Shown here one piece after another: positions 1 to 7,524 of a DNA stretch of 64,000 bases. The translations under genes were made by a program, and so were the position numbers. Numbering within the stretch: the stretch's first letter is position 1; every line of letters begins with the position of its first letter. The DNA is from CAZQYC01 sp964597495 (GTDB lineage: Bacteria; Pseudomonadota; Gammaproteobacteria; Steroidobacterales; Steroidobacteraceae). The notes under the pieces are model-generated. The model made no database searches, had not been told where the DNA came from, and saw only the letters and a program-made list of their open reading frames with translations. Where the stretch lies: positions 1 through 64,000 of the forward strand of contig CAZQYC010000006.1 of NCBI GenBank assembly GCA_964597495.1. The letters run 5' to 3'.

Positions 1-2
1 CC

Positions 3-257
3 TTCGTGAAGCTCGTCGACGAAGCCAAGAACATGGAGCACGATGCCAAGGCCGACAACGTTACGCAGTCCGTGGTGATGGCGAAGCCCGGCAAAATGTA
101 CGAAACGCCGGATATCAAGGGCAAAGTCGTGCGCGATTTGGATCCCGGCATGACGCTCTATCCCACCGACGAGAAGAACGGTATCTTCTGGAAAGTATCC
201 GATGAGGTGGGCAACGAAGGCTGGGTTGCGAATACCTTGTTCCAACTGGCCAAGTAA
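3..257 (+). CDS. SH3-domain protein, C-terminal part (cut by window start)
   Basis: The reading frame is open to the window edge, so this is probably the end of a longer exported protein; the GTG at 6 need not be the real start. About 84 residues are visible. From about residue 25 the pattern (a hydrophobic strand, then YETPDIKGKVV, then a DPG turn, IFWKVS and EGWVANTLF) is that of a bacterial SH3 (SH3b) fold, often used for cell-wall or peptide binding. Its exact role is unknown. It is followed by a 14-base tandem duplication and a strong bidirectional terminator that also ends the opposing two-component operon. Confidence 0.6.
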   Translation, partial: FVKLVDEAKNMEHDAKADNVTQSVVMAKPGKMYETPDIKGKVVRDLDPGMTLYPTDEKNGIFWKVSDEVGNEGWVANTLFQLAK

Positions 258-260
258 TTT

Positions 261-288
261 CCGGCGAAATCGCGCCGGCGAAATCGAA
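261..288. repeat. 14-base tandem duplication after a stop codon
   Basis: Two copies of ccggcgaaatcg plus two variable bases, at 261-274 and 275-288, 12 of 14 identical. They begin four bases after the TAA of the SH3 gene. Confidence 0.8.
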
Positions 289-311
289 TTCGATTCGATG
301 CTCGAAAAAAG

Positions 312-339
312 GCCCCTGCAAATCGCAGGGGCTTTTTTT
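312..339. terminator. bidirectional Rho-independent terminator
   Basis: Perfect 8-bp stem gcccctgc/gcaggggc (312-319 and 325-332) with a 5-base loop. It is followed by seven T (333-339) and preceded by six A (305-310), so it can work in both directions. It sits between the SH3 gene (+) and the histidine kinase gene (-). Confidence 0.92.
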
Positions 340-341
340 AT

Positions 342-1625
342 TCAAAACGTACAGGTTGCGCGAGTGTTTGCGCCGCTGCTTTCTATAGCGAGCGTCCATC
401 CGAAACGTTCGCAAATCCGCTGGGCGATATAGAGTCCCATGCCATGGCCGCCGCCCTTCGTGAATTTCGGTTCGAATACGTGCGGCAGATCCTTGGGGGA
501 TATTTCACCGGCATTGACGACGATGAGAGTTCGATCTTTGAATGCGCAACGGATTTCGGAATCCGTGCCGTGTTGCAGGGCATTGCGCAAGACGTTGCCG
601 ATCACCATCGACACCATGCTGTCCGGGGCCGGCACACGCAGCGATGTAGGCACGTCTTCCACGACCACTCGCTTGGCGGGGAAAGCGGCACTTTGATCCT
701 CGATGGACTGCCGAAGCGTTTCGAGCACGTCGCATTGATGTTCGTCGTAAGCGACGGGCTCCGGCTCCCTGGCTAAACTCAAGAGCGCGGTCGTAAATTC
801 GCTCATGTCCCTAACGGCGCGTTCGATACGCGCGAGCGGCGCATGCGCCGCGCTGCCGGCGGGGTGCTGTTGCGACAAAAGCTCGACCGCTCCCTGAATG
901 ACCGAGAGCGGCGTGCGCAGTTCATGACTCGCCGTCGACGTGAACGATTGTTCGCGCTCGACGAATCCGTCGAGTCGTTCGAGAAACGTGTCGACCGACC
1001 GCGCAATCGGCGCCAGCTCATTGTCGGTAAATTCGCCTGCAATTCGAATTTGCCGCTGGCCGGGATCGATGCTCGACAGGCGGTCGGCGAAGCGGTGGAT
1101 CGGATCGACCAGCTGGCGCGACAATCGAAACGCCGCCCAGGTCGTCAGCAAGAGCGCGCCAAAAACGCCGCCAATTAACACCGATAGCGCGATGCGTTGC
1201 GCGGATTCGAGATCGGTGACGTCGTAGGTAATATAGAATCGCCCGAATTCGCTATCGCGTACCAGAACGCGCCACGAACGTCCGTCGCGCCGCACGCTTC
1301 GATAAATGCCGGGCTTCAAGCGGGCGATATCGCGCGGCAATTCCGATAAATCGCTCGATCGGTAGATATGGAGCGCGGCAGAACGCAGGGGTTCTGCCGT
1401 GGGGTTGGCGCGCAATCGCTGCTCGTAGTGCGCCAGTTCTTCGGCGAGCAAATCGTAATTGGCGTTTTCTTCCATCCGTTGCACGGTGAAGTGCGCCAAT
1501 ACGGCGACCAAAACGCCCGTCACCGTCACCAACGCGAGCATGGCGGTCGCGATTCGACGGCTCAGGCTCAGTGGCTGGCCGAAGAACGGTTGACCGAAGA
1601 AGGGTTGTTTAAGGGGCCACTTCAT
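342..1625 (-). CDS. membrane sensor histidine kinase
   Basis: Sensor kinase partner of the response regulator immediately upstream. The start chosen is the ATG at 1625, which overlaps the regulator stop by 17 bases (translational coupling). The frame is open to 1733, but that stretch lies wholly inside the regulator gene. With this start (427 aa) transmembrane segments lie at about 25-47 and 144-167 with a roughly 95-residue periplasmic loop between, then HAMP. The HisKA box ASHELRTPLS carries the phospho-acceptor His at about 234. The ATPase domain shows N-box NVLRNALQHG and G2 box GHGMGLYIAQR; the G1 box is degenerate (VVNAGEI). The N-terminal tail contains a duplicated FFGQP pentapeptide. 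The stimulus is unknown. Confidence 0.9.
   Translation of the reverse strand: MKWPLKQPFFGQPFFGQPLSLSRRIATAMLALVTVTGVLVAVLAHFTVQRMEENANYDLLAEELAHYEQRLRANPTAEPLRSAALHIYRSSDLSELPRDIARLKPGIYRSVRRDGRSWRVLVRDSEFGRFYITYDVTDLESAQRIALSVLIGGVFGALLLTTWAAFRLSRQLVDPIHRFADRLSSIDPGQRQIRIAGEFTDNELAPIARSVDTFLERLDGFVEREQSFTSTASHELRTPLSVIQGAVELLSQQHPAGSAAHAPLARIERAVRDMSEFTTALLSLAREPEPVAYDEHQCDVLETLRQSIEDQSAAFPAKRVVVEDVPTSLRVPAPDSMVSMVIGNVLRNALQHGTDSEIRCAFKDRTLIVVNAGEISPKDLPHVFEPKFTKGGGHGMGLYIAQRICERFGWTLAIESSGANTRATCTF
1573..1602. repeat. 15-base in-frame tandem duplication in the kinase N-terminus
   Basis: Copies at 1573-1587 and 1588-1602 (ggctggccgaagaac, ggttgaccgaagaag). They encode FFGQP twice just after the kinase start codon. 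The unit is 15 bases, so the frame is kept. Confidence 0.75.
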
Positions 1626-2298
1626 TTTGCAGAGCCAAACGGTAGCCGGTGCCGTGCACGGTGTGCAGCAATTTAGCGTCGAAGTTCTTGTCGAGCGTAT
1701 TGCGCAGCGCGTGCATGTGCGCACGAATGACATCGGCGCTCGGCGCCGGAGCGCCCCAAAGCAATTGTTCGATCTCCTCGCGCGTCACTACTCGATGCGT
1801 GTTCTGCATAAGCAACAGCAGAATGCGGCGGGTGGTTGGATTGAGCTTGAGCGCTTGTCCCCCGCGCGTCGCTTCGAGGGTGTCGACATCAAAACGCAGA
1901 TCCGCCACCGAGAGCGATTGCGACGGCGCGGGCTGTGTGCCGCGGCGCGCGAGAGCCGTGAGTCTTGCAGAGAGCTCCAGGAGAGAAAAAGGCTTTACCA
2001 GGTAGTCGTCTGCTCCCGCCTCGAAACCGGCAATCTTATCGCTCAAAAGATCCTTGGCCGTGAGCATGAGGATCGGCGTATGGTGACCTGCCGTTGCACG
2101 TAACTGCCTGCAGATGGATAACCCATCGATGTCGGGCAGCATCACGTCCAGCACGATCGCATCGAAGTGCTGGGACTTTGCGAGCTGCAATCCCGTGACG
2201 CCGTCGATAGCGACCTCGACACTGTCGCTTCGCGCACCGAAGTATTCGGCGATATTGGCGGCGATGTCGCGATGGTCTTCGATGAGCAGAATGCGCAT
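1609..2298 (-). CDS. OmpR-family response regulator
   Basis: Two-domain DNA-binding response regulator, 229 aa. The receiver domain (about 1-115) has the acidic pair ED at 7-8, the phospho-acceptor Asp51 in IVLDVMLPD, a Thr in LMLTAKD and Lys in DYLVKPFS. The C-terminal winged helix (about 130-225) has the TRREIEQLLW and VHGTGYRL elements of OmpR/PhoB regulators. The gene is first in the operon with the kinase. It diverges from agmatine deiminase, so both promoters lie in the gap 2299-2488. Nothing in the sequence ties it to a particular target. Confidence 0.93.
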   Translation of the reverse strand: MRILLIEDHRDIAANIAEYFGARSDSVEVAIDGVTGLQLAKSQHFDAIVLDVMLPDIDGLSICRQLRATAGHHTPILMLTAKDLLSDKIAGFEAGADDYLVKPFSLLELSARLTALARRGTQPAPSQSLSVADLRFDVDTLEATRGGQALKLNPTTRRILLLLMQNTHRVVTREEIEQLLWGAPAPSADVIRAHMHALRNTLDKNFDAKLLHTVHGTGYRLALQNEVAP

Positions 2299-2436
2299 GG
2301 GAGCATTGTAACGAGGGATGGCTACCGATGATGATGCGACTTGCGTCGTACGAACGAAAGCCGCTTACTGGCATACTGGCTGGAAGGGAAGATAAAGAAC
2401 GTTCACGTGTCGATAGCAGATTCCACTCACATTCTT

Positions 2437-2454
2437 GCCGGTAGCCGGTAGCCG
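2437..2454. repeat. 7-base tandem repeat gccggta
   Basis: gccggta occurs twice in tandem plus gccg, just upstream of the aguA start. The same heptamer recurs 3.6 times at 6220-6244. Confidence 0.75.
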
Positions 2455-2488
2455 TCATTCAGCCACCCCCATCAATTCGCCTAAGCCG

Positions 2489-3619
2489 ATGTCCCGCACA
2501 CTCGACACTACGCCCGCCGCCGACGGTTTCCACATGCCCGGTGAATTCGAGCCGCACGGCGGTTGTTGGATGCTATGGCCGGAGCGCCCGGACGTATGGC
2601 GGCTAGGCGGAAAGCCGGCACAGCAAGCCTTTGCGTCCGTTGCGGCAGCCATTGCCACCAGCGAGCCTGTGACGGTCGGCGCATCCCGTCAATCGTACGC
2701 AGCAGCCCGCGCGCTGCTGCCTGCGGCGGTGCGGGTCGTTGAAATGTCGAGTGACGACGCGTGGATGCGCGACGTGGGGCCGACCTTTGTCGCGAATGAA
2801 GTCGGCGATCTGCGAGGTGTCGATTGGCGCTTCAACGCCTGGGGCGGTAAGAAGGGTGGACTGTACAAAAATTGGGAGTGCGATGAGCGAGTCGCGCAAA
2901 AGGTGCTTGAGATCGAACGGCGCGATCGCTACGTCGCCCCTTTGGTCATGGAAGGCGGCGCGATTCATGTCGACGGGCAGGGCACGGTGGTGACGACGGA
3001 AGAGTGCCTGCTCAATGCGAACCGCAATGCGTCGCTCGATATCGGCTCGATTGAAATCCTCCTGCACGAATATCTCGGCGCCACCACAGTGATTTGGTTG
3101 GGGAAGGGCGTCCCGAACGATGAAACGAACGGACACGTCGACGAGCTTTGCTGCTTCGTCAAACCCGGCGTCGTGCTGTTGACCTGGACGGACGACAAGC
3201 GCGATCCCTTGTACCCCATCTGCCGCGATGCGGAGCGACGGCTGCTCGAATCGCGCGATGCGCGCGGCAAGAAGATTCAGGTTCACCGATTGCTGCAACC
3301 CGGACCCTTGCGTGTCTCCAAGAAAGAAGCAGCCGGTATCAAACGAGCACGCGGCACCATGCCGAGGCGCGCCGGCGATCGACTCCCTGCGTCCTACGTC
3401 AATTGTTATATCGGCAACGGCGTCATCGTCATGCCGCTGTTGGATCAGCGTTACGATGCCGAGGTTGCTAAAAGATTGCAGGCGTTGTTCCCGCGGCGAC
3501 GAATTATCGGCGTCGAAGCACGCGAGATATTGCTAGGGGGAGGCGGAATTCACTGCATTACGCAGCAAGTGCCGAACGTCAGTTCGGCATCCCGACGAAA
3601 GTCGGGATCCATTCGGTGA
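2489..3619 (+). CDS. aguA: agmatine deiminase
   Basis: Hydrolyses agmatine to N-carbamoylputrescine and ammonia in polyamine synthesis from arginine. It belongs to the peptidyl-arginine-deiminase-like family and is cytoplasmic. Diagnostic stretches are MPGEFEPHGGCWMLWPER near the N-terminus, DDAWMRDVGPTF, NAWGGKKGG, MEGGAIHVDG, NGHVDELCCF and the catalytic-Cys motif GGGGIHCITQQVP (Cys at about 356). The ATG at 2489 is used because family similarity begins just after it; the upstream frame is encoded by a heptamer repeat. The last 16 or so residues after TQQVP are encoded by a REP-like palindrome (3589-3608) and are not family sequence. The partner enzyme N-carbamoylputrescine amidase is not in the window. 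Confidence 0.95.
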   Translation: MSRTLDTTPAADGFHMPGEFEPHGGCWMLWPERPDVWRLGGKPAQQAFASVAAAIATSEPVTVGASRQSYAAARALLPAAVRVVEMSSDDAWMRDVGPTFVANEVGDLRGVDWRFNAWGGKKGGLYKNWECDERVAQKVLEIERRDRYVAPLVMEGGAIHVDGQGTVVTTEECLLNANRNASLDIGSIEILLHEYLGATTVIWLGKGVPNDETNGHVDELCCFVKPGVVLLTWTDDKRDPLYPICRDAERRLLESRDARGKKIQVHRLLQPGPLRVSKKEAAGIKRARGTMPRRAGDRLPASYVNCYIGNGVIVMPLLDQRYDAEVAKRLQALFPRRRIIGVEAREILLGGGGIHCITQQVPNVSSASRRKSGSIR

Positions 3620-3803
3620 GTCAGTTCGGCATCCCGACGCACTGGAAATTGCTCCTGCATTTCTGATCTACAGGGACGTAGTGAATGCAGGTGTTGCAGG
3701 AGCATTCACCTGCCAGCATGACCTTCGTCCCTGAAGGCCTAAAGTCGGGATCCATCCGATAACGATACAAAACATGGATACCGGCCTTCGCCGGTATGAC
3801 GAA
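3579..3803. repeat. REP-like palindromic repeat cluster
   Basis: Begins with a hairpin of 8-bp stem atcccgac/gtcgggat and GAAA loop (3589-3608). A longer element related to the one at 63498-63674 follows, sharing ccagcatgaccttcgtccct and gaaggcctaaagtcgg. The cluster ends with the hairpin ataccggccttcgccggtat (3778-3797). It fills the gap between convergent aguA and the DUF3187 gene and runs into the aguA coding end. Compared with the other copy, an extra stretch of about 50 bases (about 3664-3713) is inserted. Confidence 0.8.
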
Positions 3804-3815
3804 AGCGCGTTCTAA

Positions 3816-4793
3816 TTACCAACGCTTCCCCACGCTCATCGTAAACGTGACGTCCGGCGATGCTTCGACCTGGATGTCTTCGGCAACGCCGATTTGCAGC
3901 CGCCACTTCGACGGAAAAACGTAATCGCCGCCGAAGGTGAGAATGAGTGCCTCGCCCATCAGGTCCATTCCGGTCGATTCGAAGGGTGCGCCGTGTCCGT
4001 CGAGTTGCAGGGTGAAGGTAAGTTCGCGCGTGATACGGTAGTCGGTGCCCACCATGGCGAGCCATCGCATGGATTTTCGATGCTCGGGCAGCGGTTTGTC
4101 CGAGTCGCTGAAATGCACGCCGGCATGACCGAACAATTCGAAGTGCTTTCCGGCCGTGAACGAATGGGCAATGGCCATCGTTCCGGTTACCGTGTCCGTG
4201 CCGGTGAGTTTATCGGCATCGCCGGTTGGCAATGTGATCGCCGACCAAACGCTGGTGGCGCTTTTCTCCTTGGCTTGGATTTGCCAACCCGCACTTAACG
4301 TCAAGTCGCCGACAGCGGAGAGTGAAGTGTCATGATGGTCGAGTCGAACATTGCCGCTGCGTCGGTAGTCGATGCGCAGCCGATCGCGCTGTAGCTGAGA
4401 GCGATCGCCGTTGAGTAAGCCGAAGAAGTCATGCCAGCGTTCGATGGCACTGTCGAGCATACCGGCGCTCGTAGAGCGGTAGGGAAGCTCGGCTCGAAGG
4501 ACCAGCCGTTCGTTAGGAGCACGTTCGATGCCCAGCCGCCATTCGCGGCTTTCGGCGTCGACAATCAGAGTGTCCGCGCCGGATTGTTGTAGGGCTGCCG
4601 TGCTGCTCCAATTCAGCGTTAACTGCGCCGCGGTTTGCCTAGGCGGAGGCAGGTGTGCCGGTGCAGAGAACGAGAAGCCGCCGAGCAATGGATTTTGATC
4701 CGTGCTTGGAAAGGGCGCGGCCGCCGCGTTTAGGGCAGCGAGGAGCAAGCCCGCGCCCATCGCCGTACCAATGGGCGTTCGAACTAGAACCAC
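3816..4793 (-). CDS. DUF3187 family outer-membrane-type protein
   Basis: A 325-aa exported protein with an N-terminal hydrophobic signal (about 10-26, ending AAAA). The body is alternating beta strands with repeated aromatic-Gly patterns and ends in VTFTMSVGKRW, as expected for an outer-membrane barrel. The stretch from NPLLGGFSFSAPAHL onward resembles DUF3187, whose function is not established. It is the last gene of the seven-gene leftward operon, and its start overlaps the DUF3570 stop by 10 bases. I assume a structural role at the outer membrane, by context only. Confidence 0.75.
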   Translation of the reverse strand: MVLVRTPIGTAMGAGLLLAALNAAAAPFPSTDQNPLLGGFSFSAPAHLPPPRQTAAQLTLNWSSTAALQQSGADTLIVDAESREWRLGIERAPNERLVLRAELPYRSTSAGMLDSAIERWHDFFGLLNGDRSQLQRDRLRIDYRRSGNVRLDHHDTSLSAVGDLTLSAGWQIQAKEKSATSVWSAITLPTGDADKLTGTDTVTGTMAIAHSFTAGKHFELFGHAGVHFSDSDKPLPEHRKSMRWLAMVGTDYRITRELTFTLQLDGHGAPFESTGMDLMGEALILTFGGDYVFPSKWRLQIGVAEDIQVEASPDVTFTMSVGKRW

Positions 4794-5989
4794 ACGGAAA
4801 TAAAGAAGCGCGCGACCACGGCGTCTTCGCTGTAGAGCGGTTCTTGTCCGACTGGGTACGGATTCGAAGTGAACTGCAATTTACTCAGGCGAGCGTCGCG
4901 AAAATCTTCGAATTTGAAATTGATGTAGTCGACGAATAGGTTGACCGAGCCCTTGTTCAGCCAGGAGTTCGTCCAGTTTTCGAGTTGGGTAATGTCGTAG
5001 CTCACGCCGACGTGCACCGACTGATCGTTCATCGTCGCAAGATTTCGATCGCGCGCGGCGAAGTTTTGGAAGTTGGGGCGCGGAAATAAATCACTGAAGA
5101 AGTCGGCGTGCTCTTGGCTGTGATAGCGGAACGAGCCTTCGAACGTCCATTCTTTCCACGGGTGCACATAGCCGATTTCGGCGGTTTGCGCCGCGATGCC
5201 CCAGGTGTCGGTGAAGTAACGAAACGATCCGAATGCCGCCGCCCGGTAGGGAAAGTAATAGCGGCCGTCGATGGCAAAAGCGTTGGTGGTGCGCGTACGC
5301 GGATATATCTCTTCGGCAAACTGTTCCAATCCAGTGAGCGACAAATAGCGGTAGGCGCGATAGGGATTGCTAAGCTGGCCTTCGTGAGTTTGCGATTCGT
5401 AATTCAATCCGAGAATAAGGTGCTTTGTGATGATCTGCGAAAGGCCGACCCGGTAACTACGGTGATCGACGGGCCTTTCGCCGAATACCGAGTCGTTCTT
5501 AAGAACGCCATTCTCCTTCACGTTCTTCTTCACTTTGTCCCACGCGCGCGTGTAGCCGAGGCTAATGGTCGTTAGATCGCCGAACATATCTTCACTGATG
5601 CCGACGGCGGCCGTTTGCGCGTTGTAATCGCTTTCGGCGCTGTCGATATAGCTCACGTTGTAGGTGGTCTTGCCGCGCAGATAGTCGACGCTCATGCTCT
5701 TCTGCGTGCGCTCTTCGTGGTATTCGCTTGCGCCGAGCACTTGGACGTCGATAGATGCGCTCGTAACCATGTCCACATAGTAGTTACCGGATACCGAGAA
5801 CTTCTCGCCGAGTTTCTTTCGGACCAATAACGAGGGCCCGTCGACGCTGACATTGCCGCCGTGGTAGCTGTGATACATGAGATCGCCGCGGTCTTCCGGC
5901 AAGACGCCCGCGCGGATGGAGGGAGTCAGTAGGAAGGCCAGCGCTGTGCAGGCAAGTTGAATCGACGGGTGGGCGTGATGCTTGTGCAT
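4784..5989 (-). CDS. DUF3570 protein, predicted FMN-carrying outer-membrane barrel
   Basis: 401 aa with a signal peptide (about 1-27), then beta-strand-rich sequence typical of a barrel, ending in VARFFISVWF. DUF3570 is reported to be a substrate of the flavin transferase ApbE, which attaches FMN to Thr in a D-x-x-T-(G/S)-A-(T/S)-like motif. Here residues 73-79 read DMVTSAS, which fits, with Thr76 as the predicted acceptor. No apbE gene is in the window. The gene lies between the DUF4266 lipoprotein (gap 6 bases) and the DUF3187 gene (overlap). The DUF4266-DUF3570 pairing recurs in other bacteria. FMN attachment is inferred, not shown. Confidence 0.85.
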   Translation of the reverse strand: MHKHHAHPSIQLACTALAFLLTPSIRAGVLPEDRGDLMYHSYHGGNVSVDGPSLLVRKKLGEKFSVSGNYYVDMVTSASIDVQVLGASEYHEERTQKSMSVDYLRGKTTYNVSYIDSAESDYNAQTAAVGISEDMFGDLTTISLGYTRAWDKVKKNVKENGVLKNDSVFGERPVDHRSYRVGLSQIITKHLILGLNYESQTHEGQLSNPYRAYRYLSLTGLEQFAEEIYPRTRTTNAFAIDGRYYFPYRAAAFGSFRYFTDTWGIAAQTAEIGYVHPWKEWTFEGSFRYHSQEHADFFSDLFPRPNFQNFAARDRNLATMNDQSVHVGVSYDITQLENWTNSWLNKGSVNLFVDYINFKFEDFRDARLSKLQFTSNPYPVGQEPLYSEDAVVARFFISVWF

Positions 5990-5995
5990 TTCTGA

Positions 5996-6253
5996 TTAGT
6001 TACAGCCGCAGCCGCCGCCCGCGCTTCCCGAAGCGCCGCGCGCACCTTCGCGCACTTCGTAGACGTGATGCATGTACTCGTTAGCTACCGGATCGCGCGC
6101 CGCCGACATGATCGGGTCAGCCAGCGCGGCGCGTTCGTACGGTTTGACCCAGGGTTCGATGTGGCCGCAGGCGGAGGCCGCGAACCCAAGCGAAGAGACG
6201 ATGAGGCTTCTTGCCAGTCGCCGGTAGCCGGTAGCCGGTAGCCGCTTTGTCAT
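5996..6253 (-). CDS. DUF4266 small lipoprotein
   Basis: 85 aa. The start ATG at 6253 follows an aaggag ribosome site that overlaps the TlpA stop. The signal sequence ends in a lipobox-like SACG (Cys about 29). The mature part WVKPYERAALADPIMS...RDPVANEYMHHVYEVREGA is the DUF4266 signature. The tail is glycine-rich with two Cys (GGGCGCN). Its first residues are encoded by the gccggta heptamer array. DUF4266 proteins are usually found next to DUF3570 proteins. The Cys pair could bind metal or be a partner of the adjacent TlpA protein, which is speculation. Confidence 0.85.
   Translation of the reverse strand: MTKRLPATGYRRLARSLIVSSLGFAASACGHIEPWVKPYERAALADPIMSAARDPVANEYMHHVYEVREGARGASGSAGGGCGCN
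6220..6244. repeat. 7-base tandem repeat gccggta, 3.6 copies
   Basis: Three perfect copies of gccggta plus gccg, lying inside the first codons of the DUF4266 gene (encoding about ATGYR). The same unit occurs at 2437-2454. Confidence 0.85.
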
Positions 6254-6257
6254 CTCA

Positions 6258-6776
6258 TCACTCCTTCAACAACGCCCGGATCTGGTCCAGATACGCGCTT
6301 TCGTCGCCGGCCTTGTAGCCGCGATGAACGTTGCGGATGTTGCCTTTGCGGTCGATGAACACGCTCATCGGCATCACCTCGCCGTACTGCGCATACTGAT
6401 TGCGGACGACATGCTTTTGATCGAGAAGAATCGGAAAGGTAGGCGACATTTTAGCCTTGGCGAGCCACGCTTCGGCATCTTTCACGTCTTCGTCGACGTT
6501 GACGCCTAGAAGCGTAAAGCCAAGCGGCTTGTATTTCTTGGCCAGTTGTTCGAGCAACGGCATCTCCTGTCGGCACGGCCCGCAATAGGAAGCCCAGAAA
6601 TTGATCATGACCACTTGGCCTTTGAGCTTGCTTAACGACATCGATCCGCCGGCGCGCATGGGTAGATTGAAATCGGGGGCGGCTGGGGAGCTGCCGGCCA
6701 GGGCAATCGATGCGAAGCCGAAGACTAACGCAAGCAGGAGCGAACGCGCGAGATTCGAAGCATTGAACTGTCGCAT
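6258..6776 (-). CDS. TlpA-like periplasmic thioredoxin
   Basis: About 172 aa from the ATG at 6776 (a GTG at 6803 is also open). The N-terminal signal ends near ALAGSSPAA. The AhpC/TSA-thioredoxin fold follows: DFNLPMRAGGSMSLSKLKGQ, then the redox motif FWASYCGPCRQE, then GVNVDE and a cis-Pro region VMPMSVFID. Family members reduce or shuffle disulfides in the periplasm, often for cytochrome c maturation. With haem-motif proteins and a Cys-tailed DUF4266 lipoprotein in the same operon, it may keep their Cys reduced. Spacing to the next gene is 4 bases. Confidence 0.92.
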   Translation of the reverse strand: MRQFNASNLARSLLLALVFGFASIALAGSSPAAPDFNLPMRAGGSMSLSKLKGQVVMINFWASYCGPCRQEMPLLEQLAKKYKPLGFTLLGVNVDEDVKDAEAWLAKAKMSPTFPILLDQKHVVRNQYAQYGEVMPMSVFIDRKGNIRNVHRGYKAGDESAYLDQIRALLKE

Positions 6777-6816
6777 GACACTGACACCTTCTGAGGAGGA
6801 CACCCGCCATCCTCGC

Positions 6817-7524
6817 TCAGAAGAACACCGTCAAACCGAGACTTCCTTCAAGGTTATGCGCGACTTTCTTCTGACCCACCAGGCTCGAGTCCATATCGAA
6901 CAAGTGGTCGCGGAAGTCGAAGTGCGCTGCAATGAAATCGTTGAATAGAACCCGATACCCGACGCCGGCGTTTGCCGTAAAGTGATTGTCGCCCGCGAAC
7001 TTGGTTCCCCCTATGCCGACCGTGAGATAAAACGCGCTGTTATAAGCACGGCCTTTGCCGACGAAGATTTCGCCCGGCAGCGCATTCCAGCCTGCATTGA
7101 GTGCGTAATAGGTGTACTTGCGTCCGGCATCGGTTAAAAGCCGCGCCCGTGCCAGGCGTTCGTAGCTGGTCGAGTCGCCTTTAGCTTGACCGACCGAGCC
7201 CTCCAAAAAGAAATCCTCGGTGATGTGATAGGTGAGACGCGCACCGTACAAAGCTCCGGTGCCGAAGTCCTCGATGCTGAGAATGCCGGCATACGCGCCG
7301 ATCTCGAAATCTTCGTTGTCGATCGCCGGAACCTTGATATTGCGTCGTTCCACTTTTGGATCGATCACGGGTTCGTTCGCTGCCTCGGGAACCGTTTGTT
7401 CCGTCTCCGATCCGAGCGGCGGCGGCGCATCGTTCTTCCCGAACCATCCGCGTATCGTGCTGCAGCCGTTCAAGCCGAATGCGAGGACGAAAATTAGAAG
7501 AAGAACGCGAGTCCTAGTTTCCAT
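6817..7524 (-). CDS. outer-membrane beta-barrel lipoprotein
   Basis: 235 aa. The lipoprotein signal has lipobox LNGC (Cys about 21). A linker of charged and Pro-rich sequence runs to about 60. A small barrel follows with strands such as FEIGAYAGILSIEDFG, YGARLTYHITEDFFLEGSVG and a terminal phenylalanine (GLTVFF). It resembles the barrel domain family seen in myxobacteria and gammaproteobacteria next to SH3-barrel proteins. The start overlaps the upstream SH3-barrel gene by about 31 bases. The two barrel proteins share the ending aliphatic-FFF/VFF pattern and may be distant paralogues. Confidence 0.8.
   Translation of the reverse strand: METRTRVLLLIFVLAFGLNGCSTIRGWFGKNDAPPPLGSETEQTVPEAANEPVIDPKVERRNIKVPAIDNEDFEIGAYAGILSIEDFGTGALYGARLTYHITEDFFLEGSVGQAKGDSTSYERLARARLLTDAGRKYTYYALNAGWNALPGEIFVGKGRAYNSAFYLTVGIGGTKFAGDNHFTANAGVGYRVLFNDFIAAHFDFRDHLFDMDSSLVGQKKVAHNLEGSLGLTVFF

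Noticed and set aside
1626..1733. Upstream extension of the histidine kinase frame
   Set aside because: Lies wholly within the response regulator gene and adds a Cys/Thr-rich non-family peptide.
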